Origin: an uncultured Desulfovibrio sp. | GTDB lineage: Bacteria > Desulfobacterota > Desulfovibrionia > Desulfovibrionales > Desulfovibrionaceae | Direction of reading: 5' to 3' | DNA length: 35,454 nucleotides | Assembly: GCA_949291675.1 (NCBI GenBank) | Contig: CASEWR010000122.1 | Coordinates: forward strand, 1 to 35,454 | Shown: positions 34,204 through 35,454 of the stretch, one piece after another | Position numbering within the stretch: the first letter of the stretch is position 1 | Layout: each line of letters begins with the position of its first letter | The notes under the pieces: generated by a model | What the model was told of the DNA's origin: nothing | The model's database searches: none | What the model saw: only the letters and a program-made list of their open reading frames with translations | Translations under genes and position numbers: made by a program

Positions 34204-35127
34204 GTGAACTTTCGCCACGCCCTCATCACTGCAGGCCTTGTGCTGGTCTTCTTTCTGGCCCTGTACACGGTCAACAGGACCACCGGCGTACTTGACCGCG
34301 TGACCACCAATATCGGCCTGGAAGTGACCGGTGTGGTCATCAATCCCGTGCGCCAGCTGGAAAGCGCCATAGCGGATCTGTGGAACAGCTATGTGGATCT
34401 TGTCCATGTGCGCGAGGAGAACAGAGTCCTGCAGCAGCGCATCCAGGAGCTGGAAGCCCAGGTCCTGGCCCAGAGCGAGGACATGGCAGAGCTGCGCAGA
34501 CTGCGTGAGCTGTTGAAAATGCCCCTGGATGTCTCCTGGACCCCGCTGGGCGCGCGTATTCTGGCAGGACGCATCGGCCCGAGCTCCCAGCTTGAGTCCT
34601 TCACCATCAATCGCGGCTATACCACAGGCGCTGCTCCCGGCACCCCCATTGTCACCAACCAGGGTCTGCTCGGGCGCGTGCTGCGCGCAGCCCCGCATAC
34701 GGCAACTGCCATTCTGCTCACCAATCCCACCAGCCGCATTGCCATCTTCACCCAGAAAAGCAGAACCCCGGGCATCCTCACCGGCATGGGCCCCAGCAGG
34801 CCCATGGAAGTGCGCTACATGGACAAGGGCACAACCACCGAGCCAGGTGAGCTCCTGGTAACCTCGGGCCTGGACGGCAAGTACCCCAAGGGCATTCCCG
34901 TTGCCCGCATCACCTCCATGCAGCCCTCAAGCTCCAGCGAGTTCATGACCATCCTGGCAGAGCCCCTGGCAGACCTGCGCCACACAGAAGAAGTGCTCCT
35001 GCTTGAGCCCACAGGCATTGTGCGCCCGCCTGAGCCTGCCACACCGGCACCGGAGTTTGTGGGGCCACCCCTGCCTGACTTTCTGAAGCGGGACGATCCC
35101 CCGGGCCCGCGCGGCCCTGCCCGCTGA
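34204..35127 (+). CDS. mreC: Rod shape-determining protein MreC
   Basis: MreC is a bitopic membrane protein that links MreB to the periplasmic wall machinery. The chosen start is GTG 34204, with GGGAG five bases before it, giving 307 residues. The upstream frame is Pro/Cys-rich with no ribosome site. A short cytoplasmic start is followed by one transmembrane helix (HALITAGLVLVFFLALYTV), a coiled coil (VHVREENRVLQQRIQELEAQ and following), and the MreC beta domains: VLRAAPHTATAILLTNPTSRIAIF and GILTGMGPSRPMEVRYM, then GELLVTSGLDGKYPKGIPVARI. The C-terminus is Pro-rich (PPEPATPAPEFVGPPLPDF). Located between mreB and a probable mreD. Confidence 0.93.
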   Translation: MNFRHALITAGLVLVFFLALYTVNRTTGVLDRVTTNIGLEVTGVVINPVRQLESAIADLWNSYVDLVHVREENRVLQQRIQELEAQVLAQSEDMAELRRLRELLKMPLDVSWTPLGARILAGRIGPSSQLESFTINRGYTTGAAPGTPIVTNQGLLGRVLRAAPHTATAILLTNPTSRIAIFTQKSRTPGILTGMGPSRPMEVRYMDKGTTTEPGELLVTSGLDGKYPKGIPVARITSMQPSSSSEFMTILAEPLADLRHTEEVLLLEPTGIVRPPEPATPAPEFVGPPLPDFLKRDDPPGPRGPAR

Positions 35128-35240
35128 CAGGTCTGTCCGGCTGTTTCCGGGCCTGCTGTCCCCTGCTCTGCTTCCCTCGCTGCCCGCAGACTCCCGGCCT
35201 GCCCGGCTGCCAGCTCAAGCGCTGCGTCTGCCCTGCACAG

Positions 35241-35307
35241 GGCGCCAGCAGAACTTCAGCAGGGCGCCAGCCGGACTTCAGCAGGATTTCGGCAGGACTT
35301 CGGCAGG
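35241..35307. repeat. Short tandem repeats before the probable mreD
   Basis: A 22-bp unit starting GGCGCCAG (35241 and 35263) runs into three 11-bp copies of ACTTCRGCAGG (35275-35307, one with ATTTC). It lies in the 236-base gap between mreC and the next gene, which otherwise shows no feature. Confidence 0.65.
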
Positions 35308-35363
35308 GCATGCGCAGGACTTTTTCCCGGCACGAGCGTCACACGCAGCAACACGGAGGCCCC

Positions 35364-35454
35364 ATGCTTCTTGTCCAGAACATCTTCTGGTGGCTTGCCT
35401 TTCTTTTCTGCGGTATCATCCTGCAGCTCTATGTGCCGGGCCTTGATGCCCTGG
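35364..35454 (+). CDS. mreD: Probable MreD (start only, cut by window end)
   Basis: ATG 35364 is preceded by GGAGG at a good distance and opens a hydrophobic frame, MLLVQNIFWWLAFLFCGIIL then QLYVPGLDAL, that runs off the window. Only 30 residues are visible. Position after mreC and the membrane-helix start fit MreD, a multi-pass membrane partner of MreC. The identity is inferred mainly from gene order. Confidence 0.55.
   Translation, partial: MLLVQNIFWWLAFLFCGIILQLYVPGLDAL

Overview
The window looks like a chromosomal piece of a sulfate- or sulfite-reducing deltaproteobacterium, most likely Desulfovibrionaceae. This is inferred from the HdrA/MvhD/Flox-type electron-bifurcation operon, the fused cobA-hemD gene, the eno-folD pair, and general protein character and base composition; no rRNA or other taxonomic marker is present. 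All calls come from reading the sequence, with no database search.

Left part (1-9289). A plus-strand operon encodes the C-terminal half of an HdrA-like flavoprotein, an MvhD/FrhB-like fusion, a dicluster ferredoxin subunit and an FAD/NAD(H) subunit with a 130-residue Ala/Pro/Lys-rich N-terminal extension. It ends at a perfect 15-bp palindrome. Converging on it is a minus-strand operon: pepA, cobA-hemD, purN and a small exported NTF2-like protein.

Middle part (about 10280-18470). This is the most unusual region. Twelve copies of the 16-bp palindrome TGTTTCACGTGAAACA (eleven perfect, one with a single change) lie within about 8 kb. It is the classical ParB-binding parS site. Three copies sit in a 222-bp tandem triplication that starts inside the 3' end of hemW. 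Five bound or separate the four units of a 2.7-kb non-coding array whose 541-762 bp units alternate in type (A-B-A'-B') and contain 126-bp sub-repeats. The others flank an IS200-type transposase, a Sel1-repeat protein and an MFS transporter, and one lies in the 3' region of a class II aldolase gene. I read the region as a dense chromosomal centromere that grew by duplication. parA and parB are not in the window.

Right part (18470-35454). A minus-strand series follows: a class II aldolase family protein, thiL, a UvrD/PcrA helicase, a four-helix membrane protein, an unrecognised protein, then a surface-sugar cluster (SpsF-like cytidylyltransferase, a cytidylyltransferase-PseG fusion, a DegT/DnrJ aminotransferase and a KdnB-like dehydrogenase). 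The last group probably makes an amino-modified CMP-activated acidic sugar. The aminotransferase has four 8-bp repeats immediately before its start codon. Then come folD, eno (GTG start) and coaX on the minus strand, and on the plus strand the cell-shape genes mreB, mreC and the start of a probable mreD, cut by the window end.

No tRNA, rRNA or CRISPR array was seen.
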